From Symbiodinium natans (Eukaryota > Sar > Dinophyceae > Suessiales > Symbiodiniaceae): 44,237 nucleotides of DNA. Shown piece by piece: positions 9,248 through 19,657 of the stretch. The stretch is taken from contig CAJNDS010002659.1 of assembly GCA_905221605.1 (NCBI GenBank), forward strand, positions 226,959 through 271,195. The letters run 5' to 3'. Positions within the stretch are counted from its first letter, which is position 1. Each line of letters begins with the position of its first letter. A program made the translations under genes and the position numbers. Under the pieces are notes generated by a model. The model saw nothing but the letters and a program-made list of their open reading frames with translations, did no database searches and was not told the origin of the DNA.

Positions 9248-9312
9248 CCTAAACCCTAAACCCTAAACCCTAAACCCTAAACCCTAACCCCTAAACCCTA
9301 AACCCTAAATCC
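9248..9312 (-). repeat. CCCTAAA telomere-like array
   Basis: About nine units, ending five bases before the acceptor of the candidate exon at 9319. Confidence 0.95.
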
Positions 9313-9318
9313 CCACAG

Positions 9319-9414
9319 GATCCAGCTGTGATGATGCAGCACTATCCCAATGCGGGCCCAGCTCCCGCGATCGAGCAGAGAATAGCTGGAGACTTTGTGC
9401 CTCGGCTCTTTAGG
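9319..9414 (+). CDS. Candidate exon squeezed between two telomere-like arrays
   Basis: Acceptor ATCCCCACAG, then exactly 32 codons (DPAVMMQHYPNAGPAPAIEQ and onward, ending in FR) and a donor AGG|GTTTAG supplied by the next array. It starts and ends in phase 0 and can be joined in frame to 9888. CCCTAAA lies upstream and TTTAGGG downstream, so the arrays face each other across the exon. No family was recognised. Confidence 0.45.
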
Positions 9415-9464
9415 GTTTAGGGTTTAGGGTTTAGGGTTTAGGGTTTAGGGTTTAGGGTTTAGGG
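9410..9464 (+). repeat. TTTAGGG telomere-like array
   Basis: About eight perfect units starting at the end of the candidate exon 9319-9414. Confidence 0.95.
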
Positions 9465-9887
9465 ACGCCTGCTCACAGCTTCTAGAAGACAGGACCCTTC
9501 CGAGGTGAACTGGAGTCGATGCCATGTTTTCGGGCTTCAGGGATTTAGTGTCCAGCGAGGTTGCGGTGGGTTTGAATTTGTCTAGTGTGCTACGGGGCTC
9601 ATCTTGGGTAATTTGCACCGAGGGCAGCCACGGCTTGCTGAAACAAAAGCCCACCCTGACCCCCAAACTCCAAACCCCGAAGCCTTCCCCCCTAAAACCC
9701 GACTAAAGCCCCTTCCTAAAACCCTATGAACCCCTAACCCTTAAATCCTTAAACCCTTAAACCCCTAAAACCCCTAAAAACCCTTAAACCGAAAAGGCCT
9801 AAAACCCCTACACCCCCAAGCCCCTAAAAAGTAGACCCCTAAAGCCCTTGCCTTAAAACCCCATGCTTCTCGAGCCTCTGGCTGCAG

Positions 9888-9987
9888 ACGGGAGCGCCGC
9901 TGGACTTCCACGAAGCCCAGCAGCAGCTTTCGGCGCGCTTCTCTCAGCCTAGGCTGGGAGCACGCCCCCAGAATGTGACCGAGAAAG
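9888..9987 (+). CDS. Candidate exon ending at a TTTAGGG array
   Basis: Acceptor TGGCTGCAG, then TGAPLDFHEAQQQLSARF and onward to VTEK, and a donor AAAG|GTTTAG that is the first unit of the 9988-10037 array. It enters in phase 0, matching the exit of 9319-9414, and leaves in phase 1, matching 11011. Confidence 0.45.
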
Positions 9988-10037
9988 GTTTAGGGTTTGG
10001 GGTTTAGGGTTTAGGGTTTAGGGTTTAGGGTTTAGGG
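9988..10037 (+). repeat. TTTAGGG telomere-like array
   Basis: Seven units, one of them TTTGGGG. It starts precisely at the putative donor of the preceding exon. Confidence 0.9.
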
Positions 10038-11010
10038 GCCCAAGCTGTCGAAACCTGAGCTCCTCAAAGCCCCAAGCCCAACGCTTCATACTAAACCCCG
10101 CCCCCCTATGTACCCTAAGACTCCGATGACGCAACTTTCCGCCTTACAATCAAGTGAAGCTCCCGAAGTAAGACCTCAACAACAAGGCTTAGGGTTTTGG
10201 TCATCCTCAGAGACGCTGAAGCCTCCCAGCCACTACTGTGTCATACTTGCGCTCTTTATTTGGGAGGGGGTGCTGGGGTTTAGAAATCATAAGTGATATA
10301 TGTAAAAAGATATGGAAGCCTGACTCAACCAGACGATCCAAGCCAGTTTCGACACTCTTCAGGCAACTCGGCCAAAGATATTCAGACTATGCCGATCAGC
10401 CGGGCATGGAGAAGTATGTGGCCTGGTTGCACAAAAACTGTGGTTTTGGGGGCCATTGAGGTGCTGAGGCGGGTTTCAGGACGTCGACCGCTACATCGTG
10501 GGAGATTGACGCATTGCTTACAATACCTCGTTGGTGGCTTCCGCTTTGAAAGTTGAATGCTGGACGTGTGCACAGGCTGCAGGTATTTCTCACAAGTTCT
10601 GTGTTTAGCCCATTCCTGGTACCACTTAGTGAACACCTTTCTTGCCCTGGGCTGGTTGGGGGCTGAGCACAAGACTCAGTACCCTATATAATCCCTCAGA
10701 GGGTACATACAGCAGCTTGTGCACCTCGGACGACAGCTTTCTTGCCCACAACCTGAAACCCAACACGAAGTACCCTCAACTCCTTAAACTGTGGTGTGCA
10801 CGCAGGAAAGGCTTTAAATGTTTGAGCGCTGAAGGGCTCGGGGCATGTATATTGATGTTGTTGGATTGAGAATCCGGTCTAGCCTTTAGGTTTGGCCGGC
10901 GCTGGGGGCATGAGGTTTAGGGTTCAGAGTTTAGGGCCTCGGGGGTTTAGGGTTTCGCAGTCCATGCCTTGCATTTCCCCTAAGCCTTGTGCGAGGATCC
11001 ATCCATGCAG

Positions 11011-11063
11011 CGGCGGCAGCTGATGCCATTGGAGGCCCGAGACCTTCTTCGCCCCTTAAATCC
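11011..11063 (+). CDS. Candidate exon, in phase with 9888-9987
   Basis: Acceptor CATCCATGCAG, then a 53-bp segment that completes the split codon and reads AAAADAIGGPRPSSPLKS before a GTACAC donor. It is short and alanine/proline rich, so the support is mostly the phase match. Confidence 0.3.
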
Positions 11064-11082
11064 GTACACCCTGTTGAAACGC

Positions 11083-11118
11083 TTAGGGTTTAGGGTTTAG
11101 GGTTTAGGGTTTAGGGTT
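11083..11118 (+). repeat. TTTAGGG telomere-like array
   Basis: About five units within the putative intron between 11063 and 11192. Confidence 0.95.
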
Positions 11119-11191
11119 AAAGGGGATCATGGATTGGGTACAAGCACGGGGACCGGGACTGAAGCCACGATCCAGAACATGCACCATGCAG

Positions 11192-11278
11192 GCACGTCAC
11201 ACGGCTGTGTTTGATGAAGGGACGACAGTCGGCAGCTATGAGCACCCATGGATACCTCGCATCCCCCGCAATGCAGCA
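11192..11278 (+). CDS. Candidate exon
   Basis: Acceptor CACCATGCAG, then 29 codons (TAVFDEGTTVGSYEHPWIPR within) to a GCA|GTTCGT donor, entering and leaving in phase 0. The +2 frame is also open and somewhat coding-like, so both frame and donor are uncertain. Confidence 0.3.
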
Positions 11279-11613
11279 GTTCGTGGCTCTATATCCCAAA
11301 GTCCTCGCAGACGGATGTACGACACACTTCTACTGGCTAGTGGTCCGGTTGCCGTGGACTGCATCGGATGTCCATCCCTACACCCTAAACCCTAAACCCT
11401 AGACTCTAAAGCCATATATTCAGGCCAGAAACCTCAAAGCCTAAACCTGCAATCCAGAGGCACCAAACTATTCAAACTCGAAGTGGCCCAAAGAAAGGCA
11501 GGCCAATGGCATGTTTCGTATGTTTCTTGTTGGCATCAAGAGGGTCTCTTTTTTCTAATTTTCAGAAGGCTTTAAGGGGCCGACCTAGGAAATTCGTGCA
11601 TTGTGAGTGGCAG

Positions 11614-11711
11614 GCATCCGCTGCGGAGCCCGCAACCGAAGCAGAAAGAAAGGCGGCACACAGGGCCTTCAGGGCATTCGCATCACGTTCCCTGGGGCCC
11701 TTCAGGGCGAA
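11614..11711 (+). CDS. Candidate exon
   Basis: Acceptor GAGTGGCAG, then SAAEPATEAERKAAHRAFRA and a GCGAA|GTACTG donor in phase 2. The alanine/glutamate/arginine composition suggests helix. The leftover AA pairs with the first base of 12053-12146 to give an in-frame join. Confidence 0.4.
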
Positions 11712-12009
11712 GTACTGAGGGGTTTAGGTTTAGGGTTTATAGGGTTTAGGGGTGTTTTTTGGCCGTCTCTGTGGCCCTCCTCTCCAAGCCTCTTCAAATC
11801 GCAAAGGCCAAAGCCTGCAGTCAACCCCCCCCCCCCCTCAACCTCCCCGTAAGCCTCAGAAGCCTCAACCTAGGGTTTAGGGTTTAGGGTTTAGGGTTTA
11901 GGGTTTCGGGTTTCGGGTTTCGGGCAAAGTCTCAACAAAAGGACATTCAGCCACCAAAACCTTCAAAAAGCTTGAAGACCCCAGCTGGAGCCAGGCCCCA
12001 AGCCTTGAA

Positions 12010-12047
12010 AACCCTAAACCCTAAACCCTAAACCCTAAACCCTAAAT
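12010..12047 (-). repeat. CCCTAAA telomere-like array
   Basis: About five units, followed within six bases by the putative acceptor of the exon at 12053. Confidence 0.95.
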
Positions 12048-12052
12048 GTAAG

Positions 12053-12146
12053 CCCCAATGTGCACAAGGTGGCCGAGCCGGGGCATCTCAGGTACGCCGA
12101 GGTGGAACCTCGGGGGTTTCCAAGCGTTAGGGAGGCTGGAGAGTGA
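12053..12146 (+). CDS. Candidate terminal exon, in phase with 11614-11711
   Basis: After AATGTAAG the frame reads PNVHKVAEPGHLRYAEVEPR and runs to TGA at 12144-12146. It may instead be an internal exon ending CTCAG|GTACGC. The composition is clearly coding-like, but the family is unknown. Confidence 0.4.
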
Positions 12147-12171
12147 ACTAAGCTTGTTGCATTATGAAGAA

Positions 12172-12195
12172 TTATATATATATATATATATATAC
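12172..12195. repeat. TA microsatellite
   Basis: About eleven TA units leading into an AT-rich stretch to about 12270. Confidence 0.85.
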
Positions 12196-12413
12196 ACATA
12201 TTATCATATCATATTATACCAGATTGTGTTTTTTTATTTCATTATATTATAGGGTATGATATTACATTTCGCCAGCTTAGAGAGCAGTCTGCGCTTGTAG
12301 CAGGAATGGGCGTGGCATCGCTAGAAGAATTCCGCCGTCATTTGTCTCACTGTGTGCTTCAGGGGGCACCTTCCCCCCTCCCCCCTCCCCCCCCCCTTGA
12401 GCCTTTTTGAGAG

Positions 12414-12515
12414 GTTCGCCAGGCTTTGGAAGACGAGACAGCGATTCTCCGCTCCTCCGTGGACAGACTCGCGTACCTGGAGGCCATTGCTGTTGCGGTG
12501 GAGGAGTGTGCGTAG
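12414..12515 (+). CDS. Candidate terminal exon with coiled-coil character
   Basis: After TTTTTGAGAG the frame reads VRQALEDETAILRSSVDRLA and then YLEAIAVAVEECA before TAG. Hydrophobic residues at heptad-like spacing suggest an amphipathic helix. A C-rich polypyrimidine tract lies just upstream, as expected of an acceptor. Confidence 0.4.
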   Translation, partial: VRQALEDETAILRSSVDRLAYLEAIAVAVEECA

Positions 12516-13032
12516 GTTGGGACTGCAACAACGACCGCGTTCCTCATCCTTTCATGTTTGGGGTCGGGGAGGTTGGGGATTTATGATTTTGCAAACAGCA
12601 AGAAGAAAAGAATAAAGAGACTCCCGTCTGCAGGATGAAAGCAACAGTCCCCGGTGACAGCCAGGTGGACAGTCATAGCCTGCAAGACCTTAAGCAAAGA
12701 TGCGGGGTTCTTCGAAACCCAAGCCTCAACCGCCTCAACCCTCATTTACGCCCATGAAAGCCTCCCACTCTCGGTTTTCTGGGTATAGTGTGTATAGGAC
12801 GGAATGGATCTCTCCTCCAAGCAGCACCATAAAACCTCCCTGAACATCACCAAGTGCTGAACCCTAAGCCCGAAACCCTAACCCTAAACCCGAAACCCTA
12901 AACCCTAAACCCTTCAGTGGGGTTGGGATCCAAAATGCCAGAGCCAGGCGAATCTCCAGAGTGCCAAGGTCCAAAGTGACCTCAAGGACTGGCGCGCCAA
13001 GGGAATTCCGTAGGGGGGCTTCTCTCTAAATC
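12516..13032. other. Region without a convincing gene
   Basis: Short open frames only, and a small degenerate CCCTAAA/CCGAAA tract at about 12858-12913. Confidence 0.5.
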
Positions 13033-13164
13033 GAGGTTCAGGGTACTTAGTAGCCACTTATAAGTGTAGTTATAACTCACCTACAAGCCCCTTAAGTACC
13101 CTAATAGGGTTATAGTTGGGTGATAAGTTCAGTTAGAATTTGGTTACTAAGTACCCTGAACCTC
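13033..13164. mobile_element. MITE-like element, GAGGTTCAGGG ends
   Basis: A 132-bp segment with terminal inverted repeats GAGGTTCAGGGTACTTAG and CTAAGTACCCTGAACCTC (18 bp, perfect), and TA-rich inner arms (CACTTATAAGTG). Non-coding. A truncated relative lies at 4411-4440. Confidence 0.7.
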
Positions 13165-13169
13165 CAAGT

Positions 13170-13308
13170 AAGGGTAGTTTCATGGGCCCTTAATATGGTC
13201 CCTCACCCGCCTTCACGGTCCTGATGTATGGGCCCTGAATTTGTATAGGGGTATATAGGGGGGTCCCCCTTTTCAGGGCCCAGACGAAGGGGCCACGGAA
13301 CTACCCCT
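13170..13308. mobile_element. MITE-like element, AAGGGTAGTT ends
   Basis: A 139-bp segment beginning AAGGGTAGTTTCATGGGCCC and ending GGGGCCACGGAACTACCCCT, imperfect inverted repeats of about 22 bp. It begins five bases after the neighbouring element ends, so the two may have inserted in tandem. Confidence 0.6.
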
Positions 13309-13387
13309 AGAGTCGAAGCCTTAGAGGTTTTCAGGTTAGAAGGGAGCTCAGGTTCTTCTGGGCTTGAGGTTCCTTCTGAAGGGTTGA

Positions 13388-13483
13388 CTATATCCCCCTT
13401 GGGATCTGTTTTTTTTTCTTTTGTTTATTTCAAACCCAAGCGGATATTGTTAAAAAAGTATTAAGGTTCTAAGGGGAGTATAG
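13388..13483. mobile_element. MITE-like element, CTATAYYCCCC family copy 1
   Basis: A 96-bp element with imperfect inverted ends CTATATCCCCCTTGG and CTAAGGGGAGTATAG. TTGA lies on both sides (13384-13387 and 13484-13487), a likely 4-bp target duplication. The interior shares AAACCCAAGCGGATATT and GTTCTAAGGGGAGTATAG with the copy at 29608-29700. Confidence 0.75.
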
Positions 13484-13664
13484 TTGAAGGGTCTGAGAGG
13501 CCTAAGGGTTTGATGCAGGGCAACCTGGGACTTTTGCCCCCGAGCAGAAAGGACGGCTCGAGCAGAAAAGTCGAAGCATTGGAAGCCGATTGGTGAAATC
13601 TAGACTCCGTAAATTCTAGAGTTGGTACTCATCGCATTCATAGGGCTGCACGGCGAGAGGAGGG

Positions 13665-13755
13665 TGGAGGAGGGAGAGGAGGGAGAGGAGGGAGAGGAGG
13701 GAGAGGAGGGAGAGGAGGGAGAGGAGGGAGAGGAGGGAGAGGAGAGGAGGTGGGG
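13665..13755. repeat. GAGGGAGAGG minisatellite
   Basis: About nine 10-bp homopurine units. The long open frames in both strands here (glutamate/glycine on plus, proline/leucine on minus) follow from the repeat and are not evidence of genes. Confidence 0.9.
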
Positions 13756-14278
13756 GAGGCGGGAGGCGGAGGAGGGAGAGGGAGAGGACAGTTCTGAGGC
13801 AGACCGTCACCACTGGTTGCTCTATTTGTTCCAGCTCCACAAGCGGATTGGCCACCGAGGCGGCTTTTCCCCGAGAAGGCAGGACAAGCGCCCAGGTCCA
13901 GGTCCATACTTTGCCGAGAGTTTCGGCAAAGAACGGCCATGACGGCTGCGATTGCGCAGGCATCCTTTGACTGGCCTCTTTCTCGCGCCGAGAAGCACCT
14001 GCGCTTGGCGCAGTCGACGTCTTATTTCGTTGCGTGCAGGTTTGAGTGAGGCAGGTCATCCACATGAAACCACGCTGATTTTGATCGTGCCTTGCTGAAG
14101 TCAGATCCCCAAGACTTGCGCAAGGCTGTGCGCCGCTCGGGGCTGAGATGCACCGCGTGCAGTTGTGTAAAGGAGATTGGCCAGTGCTGCACCAGCAGCG
14201 GTTCATTAACGTTGACCGTGGTCGGGCTGGCCATGTCTTAGTTCTGGGTCAGTGGGGCAAATGAGAACCGGAAGAGAG

Positions 14279-14663
<385 letters not shown>

Positions 14664-14763
14664 NNNNNNNNNNNNNNNNNNNNNNNNNNNNNNNNNNNNN
14701 NNNNNNNNNNNNNNNNNNNNNNNNNNNNNNNNNNNNNNNNNNNNNNNNNNNNNNNNNNNNNNN
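14664..14763. other. Assembly gap (100 N)
   Basis: Exactly 100 undetermined bases between a GA-rich block and a GT-rich block. The round length suggests a placeholder, so the true distance is unknown. Confidence 0.98.
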
Positions 14764-14793
14764 GTGCGTGCGTGCGTGCGTGCGTGCGTGGGT

Positions 14794-14862
<69 letters not shown>
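14764..14862. repeat. GTGC then GT microsatellite
   Basis: About seven GTGC units followed by more than thirty GT units. Confidence 0.95.
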
Positions 14863-17400
14863 TGTACGTGCGTTTGGGCTTCTGAGTCAGGTGATGAACA
14901 TGAATATGTACCCTCGCAAGTACATACGTGCAGGTACATGCACATACGAATGTGTTGTTTATGTACATGCATTTGCTCACGTGCATGTGAAGGGGGGTGG
15001 AAGGGATGGGGGGAGGGAGGGCGAAACCGATCTCCTCTCGAAGGCCTCACCCTCTGGCCGCAGAACCAGTGGCGGTCCAGTCGCCCTCGCGCAGAGCTTG
15101 GCGAATACTGAAGCCACCAGGCGAAAATTTGTGGACAACGGCACCCAGAGCCCAAAGCTCTACTATTGAAGGGTCAGAGTTACAGCCAGTGCTTCAGGGG
15201 AGGATGTATGGCATGGTGCGGTGTGTAGACGTTTTGACAAACCAGTTGACTCTATAAACGTTGAAGTAGCACAACAGCCTCATACGGTTGTCCATCATGA
15301 CTCTTCAGCAACTGCCGTACTCGGCATGAGATCTTCAACTGGAGCAGGTCTTGATGTCTGAACTTCCCGCAAGCAGATGATGTGGTTTAAGATGACCTCT
15401 TCCTCACACCAAACTCAACCTGCTAAGCTGTGCAGACAAAGCCTTTCAAAAACCATAGGTTGGGTGGAAAGTTGTGAGTCAGGCTCAGAGAAACGCGCAA
15501 GCTTGGTGTCTTTGGGGTCTCTCGCAGGGATCTCCTAGGACAATTGCAGGCACGTCAGGTGTGTGCAGGTATGTCAGGTGTGGGTTTTCGCAGCTCTCCA
15601 ATTTGGCTGCTCCGGGTTGCTCCAAAAGGCCTGTCCACATCCTGCCTTCGCAACAAGGGGACTTCGAACTTTCACCGGGGCTATTTAGGGCTTGGCTGCC
15701 GTTAAGCGAGGTGCAGGTGTCGAGGTTTGGTGGGTTTGCGAGTTCAGTTGCGTTGCACTGGTAGGGTAGATACGGGCCAATATTTCCGCCTCCGAAAGCC
15801 CCAAACGAGGTTGGCCGAATCTAAGGACTGTAGCTACTTCGGCTGAAGTGCTACTTAGAGCTCCTGCAAAGCCTAGTGGTGACCCCGGAAGCTTCGTTTG
15901 CAGGTTTCAAGATGGGTCCAAGCCCATGGGTGGATAGCTAAACCCGCATACCTTCAAGCCATAGCCAACCACAGCCCCTACTTGTAGTTGCATTTCTTGG
16001 CTTCTGTGAGTCATCTGCTTGAAAACCCTTGCCGCAGATGTCAAAATGGATGTGTGAATGGATGTGCGCCCTCTAACCCAGTTCGGAGTCTCCTTCCAGC
16101 GAACAGCAGACCTGCGAGTGCTCGCATACCCTTGGCATTGAGCTGCATCTCGCAGGGAAAGACATCGATGAACCCAGCTGGGCGATCGTACCTCGAATCC
16201 TTTTACTCAAAGATTTAAACTCTGCAGAATCCCACAAATCGAGCCTTTAAGCCACTTTGCTAGGATGTCAAGAGGATTTGGGGCCTCAAGTAGACGGGTG
16301 CATGGTTTCAGGCGGGTTGTTGGGGTTCGGGCCGCCAGATAGGGCAAGACTCAAGCCAGCCTCAACCCTAAACCCCGAAGGCCTCATGAGCCGCTTCTCT
16401 TGTCTTTCTTGCGAGATGGGTCACAGAGAGTGATAATATCACGAGAGGGCCATCGAATTCAGGTGTCCTATATGCACGGCGAAAGTTCAGAGACTGGACA
16501 GATCTCCTGCCCCCCCCCCCTTTGCCCCGAAGCCAAAACCCGAAGCGATCTCCGACATCTTTGCCTAAAACCTTATTATTTTACACATTACACCCTACAC
16601 CCTGGACCCTAAGCTTCAACAAAGTTCCCTGTGGGGCCCTCCTCCAATGGAGCTTGGGTTGTCCGCCAGCAGCTGGTTGAAGGAAGAGCCTCTGCTCACA
16701 CCCCAACCCTCACCCGGAATATAAATAGAACCTCGAGGGCCTTGAGATGCTTTTTTCAACTAGGGGGGACGGGGGGCGGCACCTGCTCCTGAAACGATAC
16801 GCGCATCCGCGCAGATGGCTGGTCCAGGCCGCGCGTCACCTTCCCCTGGCCTTTGCCCAGACTATATCTCCTGAGAGTTCAGGGGTGCAAGGGTTTCAGA
16901 GATGAATGTTGGGATCCACAGGGTTTCCAGCAACAAGGCACACGGAGATGATATGAAAGCAGCTTAGACGCTGAAGGTGGCGTTGGAGAGGACGTCACTC
17001 TCCAAGCACCTATCGCTTACAAAGTGCGTTCCGCATTCTGAGCCGAAGAGGCGCCATGGGCTCCGAGCTCCCGAGGTGTCTCCAGTTCCCAACTGTTTCC
17101 AAATTGGGGTCCTTGCGCCAGGCTGCCAGGCTTGCAGCCGGGTTCTCTCATCAAGGGATCTAAATATGTAAGAAGCACTGGACGGCGGCTAAAGGCCTCA
17201 GTTTTTGAAGCAAAGGGGGAAGTTCAGCTTTTGTGCCATTGGTGTATGTGTTATAGAACAGTAGCAGCGCAGTTCCAGGCAAGGTAGAAGTTCAGCTTTT
17301 GCCATTTGTGTAGCCTGCAGCTTCGGTGGGGACCCCAATTCCGGAAACGGTTCCCCTGTTCGATGCAGGCTCTCGGGCTGCCACTTGATCTGCGGCTGTC
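14863..17400. other. Long region without a convincing gene
   Basis: Open frames are short and carry no recognisable motif. A possible exon-like piece follows CGCGCAG at 16814 (WLVQAARHLPLAFAQ), but it lacks a clear donor. Telomere-like repeat is nearly absent, unlike the rest of the window. Confidence 0.5.
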
Positions 17401-17404
17401 GATG

Positions 17405-17475
17405 TAACCCCAAACCCCAAACCCCAAACCCCAAACCCCAAACCCCAAACCCTAAACCCTAAACCCTAAACCCTA
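17405..17475 (-). repeat. CCCCAAA/CCCTAAA mixed array
   Basis: About six CCCCAAA units followed by CCCTAAA units. The C-for-T variant has spread through half the array, which points to local amplification of a mutated unit. Confidence 0.9.
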
Positions 17476-17879
17476 CACATTAAACCCTACAGCCCCCCCC
17501 CCCCCCTCCCTTGTTCGCAAGATCTGCTGCTGCTTGCATATATGGAGCCATGTGCTGCACTCAGGAAGTAGATCAAGTGCATGCGTGAGCAGCCTTTTGC
17601 ACGTGTAGTCGTCCCACTGTCAGGCAGGCACGTTCACTTGGGCGTTCTCGAAAATTTCGGGCCCCCGCCGCACACAAGTTTACCCGTCTGCGTCCCTCAG
17701 CCCTTCCTCGGAAGTACTCCGTCTTTTCGTAGCTGCGTAGCTTGAAGTTTGAATGCCCAAAATTCATCCAAAATCGAATCGTCAACCTGGGCCGATAATC
17801 TCCGTCTGAAGAAGCCTGTGCCCAAAAGCCCGAGACCTCTCAGTCCCCCCACTTCAAAGAGCATCCATAGGTTGAAGGT

Positions 17880-18130
17880 TCTTGCATGCTTACTATCTGT
17901 GTCACTTCTATTGTGCATGTTTGTTCATTGTTTGTTTTCTATGTTTCTCGTTTGTATTTTGTTACTTCGTTCTTCATGTCTTTAATCGTTTTTGTATACT
18001 AACTATTTGTTTATGTATGTTACGATGTGTTTTTTAATGTATTTCGATAGGTTAAGAATTAGCTAGTTAATTTAGTTAGGATAAATTAAGTTATAAGGTA
18101 ACAGGTATAAATTATTAGGGATAAGGTATA
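17880..18130. other. AT-rich island
   Basis: T-rich sequence (TTTGTT, TTTCTATGTTTCTC) followed by TAGTTAATTTAGTTAGGATA-like repeats. I could not match it to a mitochondrial gene or any exon. Confidence 0.4.
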
Positions 18131-18176
18131 AGGTTACAGGTCCGAGGTTTCGGGTGAAGGCTTTTCGGCTAAACCC

Positions 18177-18275
18177 TCAACCCTAAACCCTAACCCCTAA
18201 CCCCTAAACCCTAACCCCTAACCCCTAAACCCTAAACCCTAAACCTTAACCCCTAACCCTTAAACCCCTAACCCT
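18177..18275 (-). repeat. Degenerate CCCTAAA/CCCCTAA array
   Basis: Mixed CCCTAAA and CCCCTAA units. Confidence 0.85.
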
Positions 18276-18525
18276 AAAGCTTTCGGATTCAAAGGGTTTC
18301 GAACTCAGGCCCGTGGAGCTCCCAAAGATTGTAGGGTTCGAGGCCTTTGGGTGTTCTTAGGGGCTTAGCTGAGCAGATGCGGCGCAACGGGGCTCCTTAT
18401 AAACCCGAGGCCCCAAAGGACCCTAACTTAGAACAGCCTTCCCTGACCCCTAACTAAACTCCTTGACCCCAAACATTCCTCGGCGGGGACCCAGAGATTT
18501 CACGGGTCCGCCCCCTCTCTGGCAG

Positions 18526-18569
18526 CGATCGAGTTTCCGAGGATCCGGGTGCTGGGGGAAGCTCTCAAA
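18526..18569 (+). CDS. Candidate exon, possible GA donor
   Basis: Acceptor CCCTCTCTGGCAG, then IEFPRIRVLGEALK. No GT follows, but a GA donor (AAA|GATACT), a class known in dinoflagellates, would end it in phase 0 and join in frame to the segment at 18976. The putative intron begins with an inverted-repeat element. Confidence 0.35.
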
Positions 18570-18574
18570 GATAC

Positions 18575-18760
18575 TATAGGGGCCCTTAATAATTATAATA
18601 GGGTTCTGTTGGGGCGATTCTACTATTTCTTCTAATAGAATAGGGTTTTTTGGGGCTATTCTAGTATACTGATATATGGACCACAGGGGAATAGTATTAG
18701 TAAATATACTGATATAGGGACCACAGGGGAATAGTATTGGTAATTATTCCGACCCCTATA
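18575..18760. mobile_element. Inverted-repeat element with internal 40-bp duplication
   Basis: The left end TATAGGGG with downstream AATAATTA is mirrored by a right end TAATTATT followed by CCCCTATA. Inside, two 40-bp direct repeats start at 18665 and 18705 (TATACTGATATA, GGACCACAGGGGAATAGTAT). Non-coding. Confidence 0.5.
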
Positions 18761-18831
18761 TTAGCGTTGACAGCAGTCCTCTCCCTAAGGCCTCAAACCC
18801 CTTAAATAGGCTCCACCACTAAACGCCTACA

Positions 18832-18926
18832 GCCCTAAACCCTACACCCTACACCCTACACCCTACATACACCCTAAACCCTAAACCCTAAACCCTAAAA
18901 CCCTAAACCCTAAACCCTAAACCCTA
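18832..18926 (-). repeat. CCCTACA/CCCTAAA array
   Basis: CCCTACA variants followed by standard CCCTAAA units. Confidence 0.9.
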
Positions 18927-18975
18927 GGGCCTCTCGAGCCTGAGCCCTTGGCTTCGGGCGCTGTTTTTTAGACAG

Positions 18976-19050
18976 GCACTCCTGGCTCCGGTTTCCCTAA
19001 AAAAGTACCCAGAAGAGCTGATGCACGATGCCGACTCCGAGGCCGTTTAA
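18976..19050 (+). CDS. Candidate terminal exon
   Basis: After a T-run acceptor (CTGTTTTTTAGACAG) the frame reads ALLAPVSLKKYPEELMHDAD and then SEAV before TAA. The mixed charged/hydrophobic composition is strongly coding-like. It joins in phase with 18526-18569 if a GA donor is used there. Family unknown. Confidence 0.45.
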   Translation, partial: ALLAPVSLKKYPEELMHDADSEAV

Positions 19051-19059
19051 GCAAAAAAA

Positions 19060-19105
19060 GGGGTTTAGGGTTTAGGGTTTAGGGTTTAGGGTTTAGGGTT
19101 TAGGG
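19060..19105 (+). repeat. TTTAGGG telomere-like array
   Basis: About six units, ten bases after the stop of the candidate terminal exon. Confidence 0.95.
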
Positions 19106-19539
19106 GAGTTGGGTGGATTCGGGTTTGGTGTGGCGCACCAGAGCCTTATAAGGAGTAATTACCAGGAGTCACTCCTGCAGTTTTTCATAGGCCAAAAAAT
19201 CCCGTTCAAAGCGACAAGCTCCCAATTAGTTTCGGTGTGCATGCAGGTGGGTTTGAATCCCAAACCCGACAGCCTCTGCCACCGGACCCTCTAACCTCAA
19301 GCCTCAACTACGAGAGAGAGCGAGAGAGGGAGAGAGAAATTAGGATCCGGGATCGGGATCGTAGTAGTCCCTCGACAAGGACGCCAACTTGGGGTAGACG
19401 TTGGGGGTCGTGTTCAGCGTTTGAGAGTTTGGGTTGCCGCGAGGGAGATGGCGACAGCCGCCACGAGCTGAGTGCGGTCCAGATTCGGGAGAATTGCTGG
19501 ATCAACACCCTCCACCCCCTGAACCATAAGCCCTCCAAC

Positions 19540-19657
19540 GTAAACCCTAAACCCTAAACCCTCAACCCTAAACCCTAAACCCTAAACCCTAAACCCTAAA
19601 ACCTAAACCCTAAACCCCAAACTCTCTAAACCCCAAACCCTAAACCCTAAACCCTAA
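19540..19657 (-). repeat. CCCTAAA array hosting the Copia insertion
   Basis: About fifteen units with CTCAACC, CCCAAACT and similar variants. The retrotransposon begins directly after its last CCTAA. Confidence 0.95.
19653..19657. repeat. Target-site duplication, left copy (CCTAA)
   Basis: CCTAA directly precedes the element and matches 28706-28710. Five bases is the usual Copia duplication size. The target was CCCTAAA repeat, so a chance match is more likely than at a random site. Confidence 0.8.

Noticed and set aside
13616-14206. 196-codon minus-strand frame and 106-codon plus-strand frame
   Set aside because: Both depend on the GAGGGAGAGG minisatellite. A short plus-strand piece from ATG 13939 (MTAAIAQASFDW) is mildly coding-like but unsupported.
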